Positions 35,223-43,834 of a stretch of DNA of 64,000 bases are shown here, one piece after another. Source of the DNA: Cellulomonas cellasea (GTDB lineage Bacteria; Actinomycetota; Actinomycetes; Actinomycetales; Cellulomonadaceae); NCBI RefSeq assembly GCF_006538745.1, contig NZ_BJLR01000033.1, positions 62,001 through 126,000 of the forward strand. Reading direction: 5' to 3'. Each line of letters opens with the position of its first letter. Position 1 is the first letter of the stretch. A program made the translations under genes and the position numbers. Below the pieces are notes generated by a model. That model did not search any database. It was given only the letters and a program-made list of their open reading frames with translations, and was not told where the DNA came from.

Positions 35223-35305
35223 GGTGTCCTCCCTGGGGTCGGCGTGCCCGTCCATCGTGGCCCGGGCCGCGCGCGTGCGCCACCGCCGCCGGCAGCCCGC
35301 GCCGG

Positions 35306-36241
35306 TCAGCCGCGGACCGGCAGCAGGGCCCACGCGACGTGCGACCAGCGCCCGAGCGCGTCGAGCGGCCCGTGCGGCACGACGAGGTCGGCGGACGGCA
35401 CGTCGTGCACGCGCCCGCTCGACGGCTCGTAGACCGCGAACCCCTCGGCGGTGCGCCCCGTGAGCAGCACGACGTGGCGCGGGATCGCGCTCGCGGGCCC
35501 GCCCGACAGGTCGCCCCCGGTGTAGAGCGGGACGGGAACGCCCCGGTCGAGCGCCCGGCCCGCGCGCACCAGCACGCGCGTGACCTCGCTGGGCCGGCTG
35601 TCGTCGACGAGCACCGAGCGGTACGCGACCCCAGGGAAGCGTGCGACCCGCGCGGCCCCCCACGGGGGCGTGCCGAGCGCCGCGGGCCAGGGCAGCAGCC
35701 CGAGCACGGCCCGCGCGTTGCTGCGGCGCTTCAGCGCGTCCTGCAGCGCACCGAACCGTCCCGCCGGACCGGGGGCGTCCGCGACGCCGCGCAGCTCGTC
35801 GGGCTCGTGCCCCGCGACGCGCCGTCCGGTGACGAGCCAGTACGCGAGCGTCGGGTCACCCGCCGCGGCGAGCATCGCGAGGACCGCCGACCCGCACGTC
35901 GTGCCGTCCGTCTGCCGCGCGGCGGCCGTGCCGAGCCGCAGGACGTCGCTCCCCCGCGCCGGCGTCAGCGGGCGCTCGACCTGGGCACGCTCGCGCGCCG
36001 GGAGAGCGGCGACGGCGTCGGCGAGCCGTGCGGCGGCGGGTCGCGGCGCACCGGCCGCGACCGCGCGCGCCACGAGGTCCGCGTGCGCACCGGGGCGGGC
36101 GGGCGCAGGCTCCCCGGCCACCGCACGACCGGGGACCGACGCCCGGGCCGGGACCACCCCACGGGCGGGCGCGGGCGGCACCGGCCGCACGCCGAGGGTC
36201 CGGAGCACGGTCGTGAGCTGGAGGTGACGCAGCGCAGGCAT
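35306..36241 (-). CDS. Possible papain-fold (C39-like) cysteine protease, uncharacterised
   Basis: 311 residues. The N-terminal third is Pro/Ala/Arg-rich. Residues about 108-130 read RQTDGTTCGSAVLAML, with Cys116 preceded by a Gln at 110 as in papain-like folds, and IPRHVVLLTG holds His256, followed by VYEPSSG, the order Gln-Cys-His-Asn/Glu expected of C39-type peptidases or related acyltransferases. No signal peptide or transmembrane segment is clear. The role is unknown. It sits between deoA and add in the nucleoside region but has no evident link to it. ATG 36241 is the first start after a 143-bp gap holding the deoA terminator. Confidence 0.68.
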   Translation of the reverse strand: MPALRHLQLTTVLRTLGVRPVPPAPARGVVPARASVPGRAVAGEPAPARPGAHADLVARAVAAGAPRPAAARLADAVAALPARERAQVERPLTPARGSDVLRLGTAAARQTDGTTCGSAVLAMLAAAGDPTLAYWLVTGRRVAGHEPDELRGVADAPGPAGRFGALQDALKRRSNARAVLGLLPWPAALGTPPWGAARVARFPGVAYRSVLVDDSRPSEVTRVLVRAGRALDRGVPVPLYTGGDLSGGPASAIPRHVVLLTGRTAEGFAVYEPSSGRVHDVPSADLVVPHGPLDALGRWSHVAWALLPVRG

Positions 36242-36341
36242 CCGGCCAGTCTGCCGCACGCCCGGTGCGGGCGACCTGTCGCGGCGGCTGCCCCACCCGC
36301 CGCGACCCGGCGCCTCCTGGAGCGCTACGTCGAGCCACCCC

Positions 36342-36380
36342 GCGGGCAGCACGACGGCGCGCGACCGGCGTGCTGCCCGC
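36342..36380 (-). terminator. Hairpin ending the importer-cdd-deoA operon
   Basis: GCGGGCAGCACG pairs with CGTGCTGCCCGC across 15 nt, beginning 5 nt after the deoA stop. Confidence 0.7.
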
Positions 36381-36384
36381 CGCG

Positions 36385-37674
36385 TCAGGCCTCGATGCGG
36401 TCCAGCAGCAGCGTGCGCGGCGCCGCGGCGCCGTCCGCCTCGATCGTCGCCGCACCCGCGAGCACCTCGCGCGCGCGCTCGAAGCGCTCCGGGGTGTCCG
36501 TGTGCAGCGTGAGCAGCGGCTGCCCGGCGCGGACGGTGTCGCCCGGCTTCGCGTGGAGCTCGACGCCGGCCCCGGCTTGCACCGGGTCCTCCTTGCGCGC
36601 GCGCCCGGCGCCGAGCCGCCACGCGGCGACCCCGACGGCGTACGCGTCGAGCGAGGTCAGCACGCCGTCGGCCGGCGCAAGCACCTGCTCGGTCTCGCGG
36701 GCCACGGGCAGCGGCGCGTCGACGTCCCCGCCCTGCGCGGCGATCATCGCGCGCCAGACGTCCATCGCGCGCCCGTCGGCGAGCGCGGCGGCCGGGTCGG
36801 CGTCGGGGCGGCCCGCGGCGTCGAGCATCTCCCGGGCCAGGGCGACCGTGAGCTCGACGACGTCGGCCGGTCCCCCGCCCGCGAGCACCTCGAGCGACTC
36901 GCGGACCTCGAGCGCGTTCCCGGCGGTCAGGCCGAGCGGCGTCGACATGTCGGTCAGCAGCGCGACGGTCCGCACCCCCGCGTCGGTGCCGAGCTCGACC
37001 ATCGTGCGGGCGAGCTCGCGGGCACGGTCGGCGTCCTTCATGAACGCGCCCGTGCCGACCTTGACGTCGAGCACGAGCGAGCCGGTGCCCTCGGCGATCT
37101 TCTTGCTCATGATCGAGCTCGCGATGAGCGGGATGGCCTCGACGGTGCCCGTGACGTCGCGCAGCGCGTAGAGCTTGCGGTCGGCGGGGGCGAGCCCGGC
37201 GCCGGCCTGGCAGATCACGGCGCCGACGGACTCGAGCTGCGCCATCATCTCGTCGTTCGTGAGCTCGGCCCGCCAGCCGGGGATGGCCTCGAGCTTGTCG
37301 AGCGTGCCCCCGGTGTGCCCGAGGCCGCGGCCCGAGAGCTGCGGGACCGCGACGTCGAACACCGCGACGAGCGGCGCGAGCGGCAGCGTGATCTTGTCGC
37401 CGACCCCGCCGGTCGAGTGCTTGTCGGCCGTCGGGCGCGAGAGCCCCGAGAAGTCCATCCGCTCGCCGCTCGCGATCATCGCGGCGGTCCACCGCGCGAT
37501 CTCGGCGCGGTCCATGCCGTTGAGCAGGATCGCCATCGCGAGCGCCGACATCTGCTCCTCGGCGACGACCCCGCGCGTGTACGCGTCGAGCACCCAGTCG
37601 ATCTGGCCGTCGCTCAGGCGTCCGCCGTCGCGCTTGGTCCGGATGACGTCGACCGCGTCGAAGCCCTCGCTCAT
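36385..37674 (-). CDS. deoA: Thymidine/pyrimidine-nucleoside phosphorylase
   Basis: 429 residues. Splits thymidine or deoxyuridine with phosphate to base and deoxyribose-1-phosphate. The family signature SGRGLGHTGGTLDKLEAIPG is at about 115-134, phosphate-binding KHSTGGVGDK at about 84, and ASSIMSKKIAEG near 190. The C-terminal PYNP domain (about 345-429) is complete. Its ATG overlaps the cytidine deaminase stop by 4 nt. With the importer and cdd it forms one operon for pyrimidine deoxynucleosides. Confidence 0.95.
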   Translation of the reverse strand: MSEGFDAVDVIRTKRDGGRLSDGQIDWVLDAYTRGVVAEEQMSALAMAILLNGMDRAEIARWTAAMIASGERMDFSGLSRPTADKHSTGGVGDKITLPLAPLVAVFDVAVPQLSGRGLGHTGGTLDKLEAIPGWRAELTNDEMMAQLESVGAVICQAGAGLAPADRKLYALRDVTGTVEAIPLIASSIMSKKIAEGTGSLVLDVKVGTGAFMKDADRARELARTMVELGTDAGVRTVALLTDMSTPLGLTAGNALEVRESLEVLAGGGPADVVELTVALAREMLDAAGRPDADPAAALADGRAMDVWRAMIAAQGGDVDAPLPVARETEQVLAPADGVLTSLDAYAVGVAAWRLGAGRARKEDPVQAGAGVELHAKPGDTVRAGQPLLTLHTDTPERFERAREVLAGAATIEADGAAAPRTLLLDRIEA

Positions 37675-38090
37675 GCTGTCCCTCGTTCCACCAGGTCGGC
37701 GGGCCCGAACGCGTCCGGGAGCACCTCGGTCATCGGCTTGATCCCGCTCACGGTCTCGACGAGCAGCTCCGGTCCGCCGTGCTCCCACAGGAGCTGGCGG
37801 CACCGGCCGCACGGCATGAGCGCGGTGCCGCGGGCGTCGACGCACACGAACGCGACGAGCCGGCCGCCGCCGCCCACGTGCAGCGCCGAGACGAGCGCGC
37901 ACTCGGCGCACAGCGTCAGGCCGTACGACGCGTTCTCGACGTTGCAGCCGACGACGACGCGGCCGTCGTCCACGAGCGCCGCGACCCCCACGGGGAAGTG
38001 GGAGTACGGCACGTACGCGCGGGTCATGACGTCGAGCGCGGCGGCGCGCAGGACGTCCCAGTCGACGTCGGGGGTGGGGCTGTCGGTCAT
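37671..38090 (-). CDS. cdd: Cytidine deaminase
   Basis: 139 residues, the usual length of the tetrameric form. Converts cytidine or deoxycytidine to uridine forms. The zinc site is formed by CAEC (with the catalytic Glu) near residue 61 and PCGRC near 94; YSHFPVGVAAL and GCNVENASYG bind the nucleoside. The ATG lies 8 nt from the upstream permease stop, and the stop overlaps deoA. Confidence 0.95.
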   Translation of the reverse strand: MTDSPTPDVDWDVLRAAALDVMTRAYVPYSHFPVGVAALVDDGRVVVGCNVENASYGLTLCAECALVSALHVGGGGRLVAFVCVDARGTALMPCGRCRQLLWEHGGPELLVETVSGIKPMTEVLPDAFGPADLVERGTA

Positions 38091-38098
38091 CGGGAGGC

Positions 38099-39406
38099 TC
38101 ACTTCACGTAGGGGATGCCCTCGGCGGCGGGTGCGCGCACGCGCCCCACGAGGCCGGCGACGGCGAAGATGGTCGCGAGGTACGGGAGCATCGCGAGGAA
38201 CTGGCTGGGCACGGGCGACCCGAGGTTGCCGAGCACCTGGCGCAGCGAGTCGGCGAACCCGAACAGCAGCGCCGCGGCGAGCGCACCCTTGGGGCTCCAC
38301 CGGCCGAGGATCATCGCGGCGAGCGCGATGTACCCGCGGCCCGCGGTGAGCTCCTTGGTGAACGCGAGCCCGGCCGCGACGAGCGCCGCGCCACCCAGGC
38401 CCGCGACGGCCCCGCCGAGCACCGTGTTCTTGATGCGCGTGAGGTTGACCGGGATGCCGACCGTGTCCGCGGCCTTGGGGTGCTCGCCGACGGCCCGCAT
38501 GCGCAGGCCCCACCGGCTGCGGAACACCATGACCTGGAGCACCGCGACCGCGACGTACATGAGGTAGACCACGAGCGAGTGGTTGAACAGCACGGGCCCG
38601 ACCACGGGGATCTGCGACAGGAACGGGATCGGCAGCGTCGGCAGCCGCGGCGGGGAGTTGAACGACTGGGGGTTCTGCGTGAGGACCGTCGAGAACAGGT
38701 AGTTCGTCACGCCGATGACCAGCACGTTGAGCACGACGCCGACGATGATCTGGTCGACCCGGTACCGCACCGCGAACAGCACGAGGCCCAGCCCGACGAT
38801 CGCGCCGGCGATCGGCGCCGCGATGAGCCCGGTGTACGGGTTGCCCGTGAGGCTCGCCACGACGACCGCGAGGAACGCGCCCGCGAGCAGCTGGCCCTCG
38901 ATCGCGATGTTGATGATGCCCGAGCGCTCGCACAGCAGGCCCGCGAGCGAGCCGAAGATGAGCGGCACCGAGAGCGTGAGCGCGCCCGTGAGCAGGACCG
39001 TGAGCGGCAGCGCGTTGTCGTTGCCGGCCATGACCCACACGAGGAACGCGACGAGCACGAGGAACCCGAACAGCACCGGGACCCACACCGCGACCTTGCG
39101 GCGCGCGAGGGTCTCGCGCGTGATCCACGCGGTCAGCCCGAGCGCGAGGACGGACACGAGGACGGCCGTGAGGCGCGACGGCACCGCGAACGGGGCGATG
39201 TCCACGAGGTCGCGGCTCGACGAGACCATGAACCGCGTCCGGTCGGAGCCGGGCGTGAGGAGGCCGAAGACGACGAGCGAGATCAGCGAGACGACCCCGT
39301 ACACGATCGGGCCGCGCCAACCGACCTTGGCCTGGACCATCGGGGCCGAGCCGGGCGCGTCGAGCTCCACGGGCTGCGAGGGCTGCGGGTCCGCGACGGT
39401 GCTCAC
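38099..39406 (-). CDS. Nucleoside ABC importer permease 2 (NupQ/BmpC-like)
   Basis: 435 residues with about ten membrane segments, in the BPD_transp_2 family. The segment FGSLAGLLCERSGIINIAIEG (given here in part: CERSGIINIAIEG) is the hallmark of purine/uridine importers of the Bmp/Nup type. The N-terminal 100 residues add two further membrane segments and a Pro/Gln-rich start compared with the B. subtilis protein. GTG 39406 overlaps the first permease's stop. It pairs with the 39403 permease to form the channel. Confidence 0.92.
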   Translation of the reverse strand: MSTVADPQPSQPVELDAPGSAPMVQAKVGWRGPIVYGVVSLISLVVFGLLTPGSDRTRFMVSSSRDLVDIAPFAVPSRLTAVLVSVLALGLTAWITRETLARRKVAVWVPVLFGFLVLVAFLVWVMAGNDNALPLTVLLTGALTLSVPLIFGSLAGLLCERSGIINIAIEGQLLAGAFLAVVVASLTGNPYTGLIAAPIAGAIVGLGLVLFAVRYRVDQIIVGVVLNVLVIGVTNYLFSTVLTQNPQSFNSPPRLPTLPIPFLSQIPVVGPVLFNHSLVVYLMYVAVAVLQVMVFRSRWGLRMRAVGEHPKAADTVGIPVNLTRIKNTVLGGAVAGLGGAALVAAGLAFTKELTAGRGYIALAAMILGRWSPKGALAAALLFGFADSLRQVLGNLGSPVPSQFLAMLPYLATIFAVAGLVGRVRAPAAEGIPYVK

Positions 39407-40629
39407 GCGTGGGCCTCCTTCTTCTTCGTCGAGCCGGCGATGCCCGCGACCCAGTGCAGCGCGGAGAACCGGCGCACGAGCGGCGGCGCCGCGATGAGCA
39501 GCACGATCGACGCCTGGATGACCTGGACGATGTCGATGGGCGTACCCGCCGACGACTGCATGAGCGGCGAGCCGGCCCGCAGCGCGCCGAACAGCAGCGC
39601 CGCGAGGACCGTGCCGAGGGGCGTCGAGCGGCCGAGCAGCGCGACGGTGATCGCGTCGAACCCGATCGACCCGGCGCTCGAGGCCTGGAGCTGCTTGTCG
39701 GTCCCGAGGATCTGCGCGGCGCCACCGAGGCCCGCGAGGCCACCGGCGACGAGCATCACGAGCACGAACACGAGATTGACCCGGATGCCGGCCGTGCGCG
39801 CCGCGCGCTGGTTGGCGCCGACCGCCCGGAACCGGAACCCGAGCGTCGAGCGCTCGAGCAGCCACCAGACGCCCACCGCCGCGAGCAGCGCGAGCAGGAA
39901 GCCGGCGTGCAGCCGGAAGCTCGCGCCGGCCAGCAGCGGGAGCTGCGCGGTGTCGGCGACCGCGGGCGAGATCGGCCGCGTCCCGCCCTGGCGCAGCAGG
40001 CTCGTGGTGAGCAGGTAGGAGATGAGCTGGAACGCGATGGAGTTGAGCATGATCGTGACGATCACCTCGTTGGCCCCGGTCCGGGCCTTGAGGATGCCCG
40101 CGATGCCCGCCCACGCGGCGCCGGCCGCGATGCCCGCGAGGCACGCGAGCGCGACGTGCACGCCGGCCGGGGCGTCGAACGCGATGCCGACGTACGTCGC
40201 GGCCGCCGCGCCGACGAGCACCTGGCCCTGCGCACCGATGTTGAACAGCCCCGAGCGGAAGCCGACCGCGAGGCCGAGGCCCGCGAAGATCAGCGGCACG
40301 GACGCCGTCATGGTCTCGGTGATGGGCCGCACGCGCCGCAGCCCGGTCGCCTGGTAGTCGAAGATCGCGCCGCGGAACAGCGTCGAGTACGCCGCGTAGA
40401 CGGACTCCCACAGCGCGGCGAAGAAGTCGCTCGGCCGCGCGAACAGGTAGGTCGCGGTCTTCTGCACGTCCTGGTCGGCCGCGGCCACGAGGACCGACGA
40501 CGCGACGAGCGCGAGCACGACCGCGGTGACGATCAGCAGCCACGAGCTGTCGAGCATCTGCTGCAGGACGCCGCGCCGCTCGTCCTCGTGCTTCGGGGTG
40601 GCGGAGGGCGCCACGAGGGTGTCGGTCAC
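39403..40629 (-). CDS. Nucleoside ABC importer permease 1 (NupP/BmpB-like)
   Basis: 408 residues with about ten membrane segments. The segment GFRSGLFNIGAQGQVLVGA (near 118) is the counterpart of the CERSG motif in the second permease and marks the nucleoside branch of the family. A GTG start overlaps the ATPase stop by 4 nt. The C-terminus ends in a basic KKKEAHA tail. Confidence 0.93.
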   Translation of the reverse strand: MTDTLVAPSATPKHEDERRGVLQQMLDSSWLLIVTAVVLALVASSVLVAAADQDVQKTATYLFARPSDFFAALWESVYAAYSTLFRGAIFDYQATGLRRVRPITETMTASVPLIFAGLGLAVGFRSGLFNIGAQGQVLVGAAAATYVGIAFDAPAGVHVALACLAGIAAGAAWAGIAGILKARTGANEVIVTIMLNSIAFQLISYLLTTSLLRQGGTRPISPAVADTAQLPLLAGASFRLHAGFLLALLAAVGVWWLLERSTLGFRFRAVGANQRAARTAGIRVNLVFVLVMLVAGGLAGLGGAAQILGTDKQLQASSAGSIGFDAITVALLGRSTPLGTVLAALLFGALRAGSPLMQSSAGTPIDIVQVIQASIVLLIAAPPLVRRFSALHWVAGIAGSTKKKEAHA

Positions 40630-42206
40630 GAGAGCTCCTGGTCGGCAGCGGCGTCGGCGTCGCCCAGCACCGTGTGGTGCTCGGCGGCCTGGACCTGGGC
40701 CTGCTGCAGCGGGACACCGGCCATCATGAGGCCGAGGACGTCGCGCGGGGTGCCGGCGTCGACGACGCCGACGATCCGCCCGCGGTACATGACGGCGATC
40801 CGGTCGGCGAGCGCGAGCACCTCGTCGAGCTCGGTCGAGACGATGATCACGGCCGTGCCGTTGTCGCGCTCCGCGACGATCCGCTGGTGCACGAACTCGA
40901 TGGACCCGACGTCGAGCCCGCGGGTCGGCTGCGAGGCGACGAACAGCCGCAGGGGCCGCGACATCTCGCGCGCGAGGACGACCTTCTGCTGGTTGCCGCC
41001 CGAGAGCGTGCTGATCGGGTCCTGCGCCGACGTCATGCGGACGTCGAACTCCTGGGTGCGCGTCGCGGCGTTCTCGGCGACGCGCGCGGGGCTCAGCGAG
41101 CCGGCCTTCGCGAACGGCGGCTGCGCGTGCAGGTCGAGGATGAGGTTCTCCGCGATCGAGAAGCTCGAGATGAGCCCGTCGGTGCTGCGGTCCTCGGGGA
41201 CGAACCCGACGCCGGCGCGCAGGACCTCGTCGACGCTGCGCCCGAGCAGCTCGGTGCCGTCGAGCCGGACCGACCCGGCGGTCGCGTGCTGCAGCCCGAG
41301 GACCGTCTCCGCGAGCTCCGACTGGCCGTTGCCCTGCACGCCCGCGATCGCGAGGATCTCCCCCGCGTGCACGTCGAACGAGATGCCGTCGACGACGCGC
41401 GTCCCGACCGGGCTGATGACCGTGAGGTCCCGCACCTGGAACGTGGCCTCGCCGGGCTGCGCGGGCGCCTTCTCGACGCCGAGGCTCACCGACCGGCCGA
41501 CCATCTGCGACGCGAGCGAGGTCTCGGGGTCCTGCGGGCTCGCGGTGCCGACCACCTTGCCGCGGCGGATCACGGTGATCCGGTCGGCGACGGCGCGGAC
41601 CTCGCGCAGCTTGTGGGTGATGAAGACGATCGACGTCCCGGCGTCCTTGAGCTGGCGCATGATCGCGATGAGCTCGTCGGTCTCCTGGGGCGTGAGCACC
41701 GCGGTCGGCTCGTCGAGGATGAGCACCCGGGCGTCGCGCGAGAGCGCCTTGATGATCTCGACGCGCTGCTGGACGCCGACCGGCAGGTCCTCGACGAGCG
41801 CGTCGGGGTCGACGTCGAACCCGAAGCGGTCGGAGATCTGCGTGACGCGGCGGCGGGCCTCCGCGAGGTCGAGGAGCCGCCCGGCGCCGCGCACCGGCTC
41901 GTGGCCGAGCACGACGTTCTCCGCGACGGTGAAGACGGGGACGAGCATGAAGTGCTGGTGGACCATGCCGATCCCGGCGGCCATGGCCTCGCCGGGCCCG
42001 CCGAACGCGACCGGCACGTCGTCGACCAGGATCTCGCCCTCGTCGGGCGTGTAGAGCCCGTAGAGCGTGTTCATGAGCGTCGACTTGCCGGCGCCGTTCT
42101 CCCCGAGCAGCGCGTGGATCTCGCCGGGCTCGACCACGAGGTCGATGTGGTCGTTGGCCACCAGCGCACCGAAGCGCTTGGTGATGCCCCGTAGCTCGAG
42201 CTTCAC
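40626..42206 (-). CDS. Nucleoside ABC importer ATPase, two NBDs (NupO-like)
   Basis: 526 residues with two nucleotide-binding domains. The first (1-250) is complete: GENGAGKST, LPVGVQQRVEII signature region, LILDEPTAVLTP. In the second (255-510) the Walker A reads GVQGNGQSE without lysine, and Walker B has ASQPTRGLD; such a changed second site is normal for RbsA/NupO-type importers. HQHFMLVPVFTVAENV is typical of the nucleoside branch. The start is GTG 42206. Confidence 0.94.
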   Translation of the reverse strand: MKLELRGITKRFGALVANDHIDLVVEPGEIHALLGENGAGKSTLMNTLYGLYTPDEGEILVDDVPVAFGGPGEAMAAGIGMVHQHFMLVPVFTVAENVVLGHEPVRGAGRLLDLAEARRRVTQISDRFGFDVDPDALVEDLPVGVQQRVEIIKALSRDARVLILDEPTAVLTPQETDELIAIMRQLKDAGTSIVFITHKLREVRAVADRITVIRRGKVVGTASPQDPETSLASQMVGRSVSLGVEKAPAQPGEATFQVRDLTVISPVGTRVVDGISFDVHAGEILAIAGVQGNGQSELAETVLGLQHATAGSVRLDGTELLGRSVDEVLRAGVGFVPEDRSTDGLISSFSIAENLILDLHAQPPFAKAGSLSPARVAENAATRTQEFDVRMTSAQDPISTLSGGNQQKVVLAREMSRPLRLFVASQPTRGLDVGSIEFVHQRIVAERDNGTAVIIVSTELDEVLALADRIAVMYRGRIVGVVDAGTPRDVLGLMMAGVPLQQAQVQAAEHHTVLGDADAAADQELS

Positions 42207-42333
42207 GTGGACACCGCTCCTTCGTCTGGTCCTGGGTGCACCCTAGCCACGGTGTGGCCTCGTGCAGCGGCGGCGGGCCGGTGCGGGCGGGCCCGGACGT
42301 CGTCGTCCGGTGCCGGCCGTCGCGGCGCGCAGG

Positions 42334-42370
42334 CCGATGGCCCGGGCAGGTGCGCTCCCCGGGCCATCGG
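42334..42370 (-). terminator. Hairpin between the BMP lipoprotein and the ATPase gene
   Basis: CCGATGGCCCGGG pairs perfectly (13 bp) with CCCGGGCCATCGG around an 11-nt loop, 41 nt after the lipoprotein stop. It may reduce expression of the downstream membrane genes relative to the abundant binding protein. Confidence 0.7.
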
Positions 42371-42411
42371 TCCGTGCTGCGGTGCGTGCGTCGTGCTGTG
42401 GTGCTGGGTCG

Positions 42412-43518
42412 TCAGCTGGTCTGGCTGGGCGACTCGACGACGAGGTCGCCCGAGATGATCTGCTCGCGCAGCTCGTCGATCTTCGACTGCAGGTCCGCCG
42501 GGACGGTGTCCTCGAAGTCGTGCAGCGGGGCGATGTCCACGCCGCCGTTCTCGAGCGTGCCGACGTACGGCTCGGAGGAGAACTCGCCGTCGACCGCGGC
42601 CGAGACCGTGTCGAAGACCGAGTTGCCGATGAGCTTGATGACCGAGGTCAGCAGGAGCGGCTTGTACTGCTCGTTCGACGCCTGCTCGTAGCCGTCCGAG
42701 TCGACCCAGATGACCGAGACGCCCTCGGCCTGGCTCGCGGCGTTGAGCGCACCGGCGCCCACGGGGCCCGCGACGGGGAGGATGACGTCGGCGCCCGAGG
42801 CGATGAACTGCTCGGTCGTGGTGCGGCCGGCCTCGGTGTCGGAGAAGTTCCCGATCATCGAGCCGTCCTGCGCCTCCTTGTCCCAGCCGAGGACCTTGAC
42901 GGCCGTGCCGTTGTCCTCGTTGTACTTCGCGACGCCGTCGACGAAGCCGTCCATGAAGATCGTCACGGACGGGAACGGCATGCCGCCGAACGTCGCGACC
43001 GTGCCGGTCTTCGAGGTGCCCGCGGCGAGGTAGCCGGCGAGGAACGCGGCCTCCTGCGTGTTGAACAGCAGCGGTCGGGCGTTCTCGAGCTCGACGGGCG
43101 CGAACGACTCGTCGGAGAAGGCGCTGTCGACGAGCGCGAAGTGCAGGTCGGGGTTGGCGTCCGCGGCCGCCTGGATGGCGTCCTCGAGCGCGAACCCGAC
43201 GCCGATGATCAGGTCGCAGTTCTCCTGGACCATCGAGTCGACGTTGGCCGTGTACTGGCCCGGGTCGGACGACTCGGCGGAGCGGATCTCGATCCCGAGC
43301 TCGGACTCGGCGCGCTCGAGGCCCTCGAACCCGGACTGGTTGAACGACGCGTCGTCGAACCCGCCCTCGTCGGAGACCATGCACGCCTTGAAGTCGACGC
43401 CCTCGGCGGCCGTCGTCTCACCGGCTGCGGGCGTCTCCTCCTCGGGGGCGCTGGCACACGCGGCGAGCGTGAGGGCGAGGGCCCCGCTGAGGGCGGCCAC
43501 ACGGATCATCTTGTTCAC
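42412..43518 (-). CDS. BMP-family nucleoside-binding lipoprotein
   Basis: 368 residues. The lipobox LTLAAC gives a lipid-anchored Cys21. The rest is a periplasmic-binding fold of the Bmp/Med family: CMVSDEGGFDDASFNQSGFE near residue 47, DLIIGVGFALEDAI near 101, and GADVILPVAGPVGAGAL near 230. It delivers nucleosides to the permeases encoded downstream. GTG 43518 is chosen because GGAG lies 6 nt upstream; an ATG three codons later is possible. Confidence 0.93.
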   Translation of the reverse strand: MNKMIRVAALSGALALTLAACASAPEEETPAAGETTAAEGVDFKACMVSDEGGFDDASFNQSGFEGLERAESELGIEIRSAESSDPGQYTANVDSMVQENCDLIIGVGFALEDAIQAAADANPDLHFALVDSAFSDESFAPVELENARPLLFNTQEAAFLAGYLAAGTSKTGTVATFGGMPFPSVTIFMDGFVDGVAKYNEDNGTAVKVLGWDKEAQDGSMIGNFSDTEAGRTTTEQFIASGADVILPVAGPVGAGALNAASQAEGVSVIWVDSDGYEQASNEQYKPLLLTSVIKLIGNSVFDTVSAAVDGEFSSEPYVGTLENGGVDIAPLHDFEDTVPADLQSKIDELREQIISGDLVVESPSQTS

Positions 43519-43834
43519 GCGACACTCCTGGTTCTCGTCGTTCGTCGGGGCCCGCGGGGCGGTCGTGCGCGACGCGACGGTGCGGCGGGCACGGACGATG
43601 CTGCCCGACGTCCATGACCGCACAGTAGGCGGGCGCTGATGACGGGAGTGTTACCGGCGGGTACGTCCCCGGGTTCCGTTACCCACTTGGAACATTCGCT
43701 CACCGGATGGGACGAGGCGTCCCGGACGGCGGACTCACCCGGACGGGTCCCGGCACCCTCCCGGCGGGTGCGGCACGACGGCGCTCGCCGCGCTGTCCGA
43801 CGCGCGAGGACGGCGCCCTCCCGCGGCCGGTGCC
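43519..43834. other. 316-bp gene-free promoter region of the importer operon
   Basis: No credible ORF. On the minus strand TACTGT at 43627-43622 could be the -10, leaving a leader of about 95 nt. Upstream of it lie TACC-GGCG-GGTA (43654-43665 area) and GTTCC/GGAAC flanking GTTACCCACTT, possible sites for an unidentified regulator. Confidence 0.4.

Noticed and set aside
36385-37911. Longer N-terminus for deoA
   Set aside because: It would overlap most of cdd; ATG 37674 gives the ATGA coupling and the expected length.
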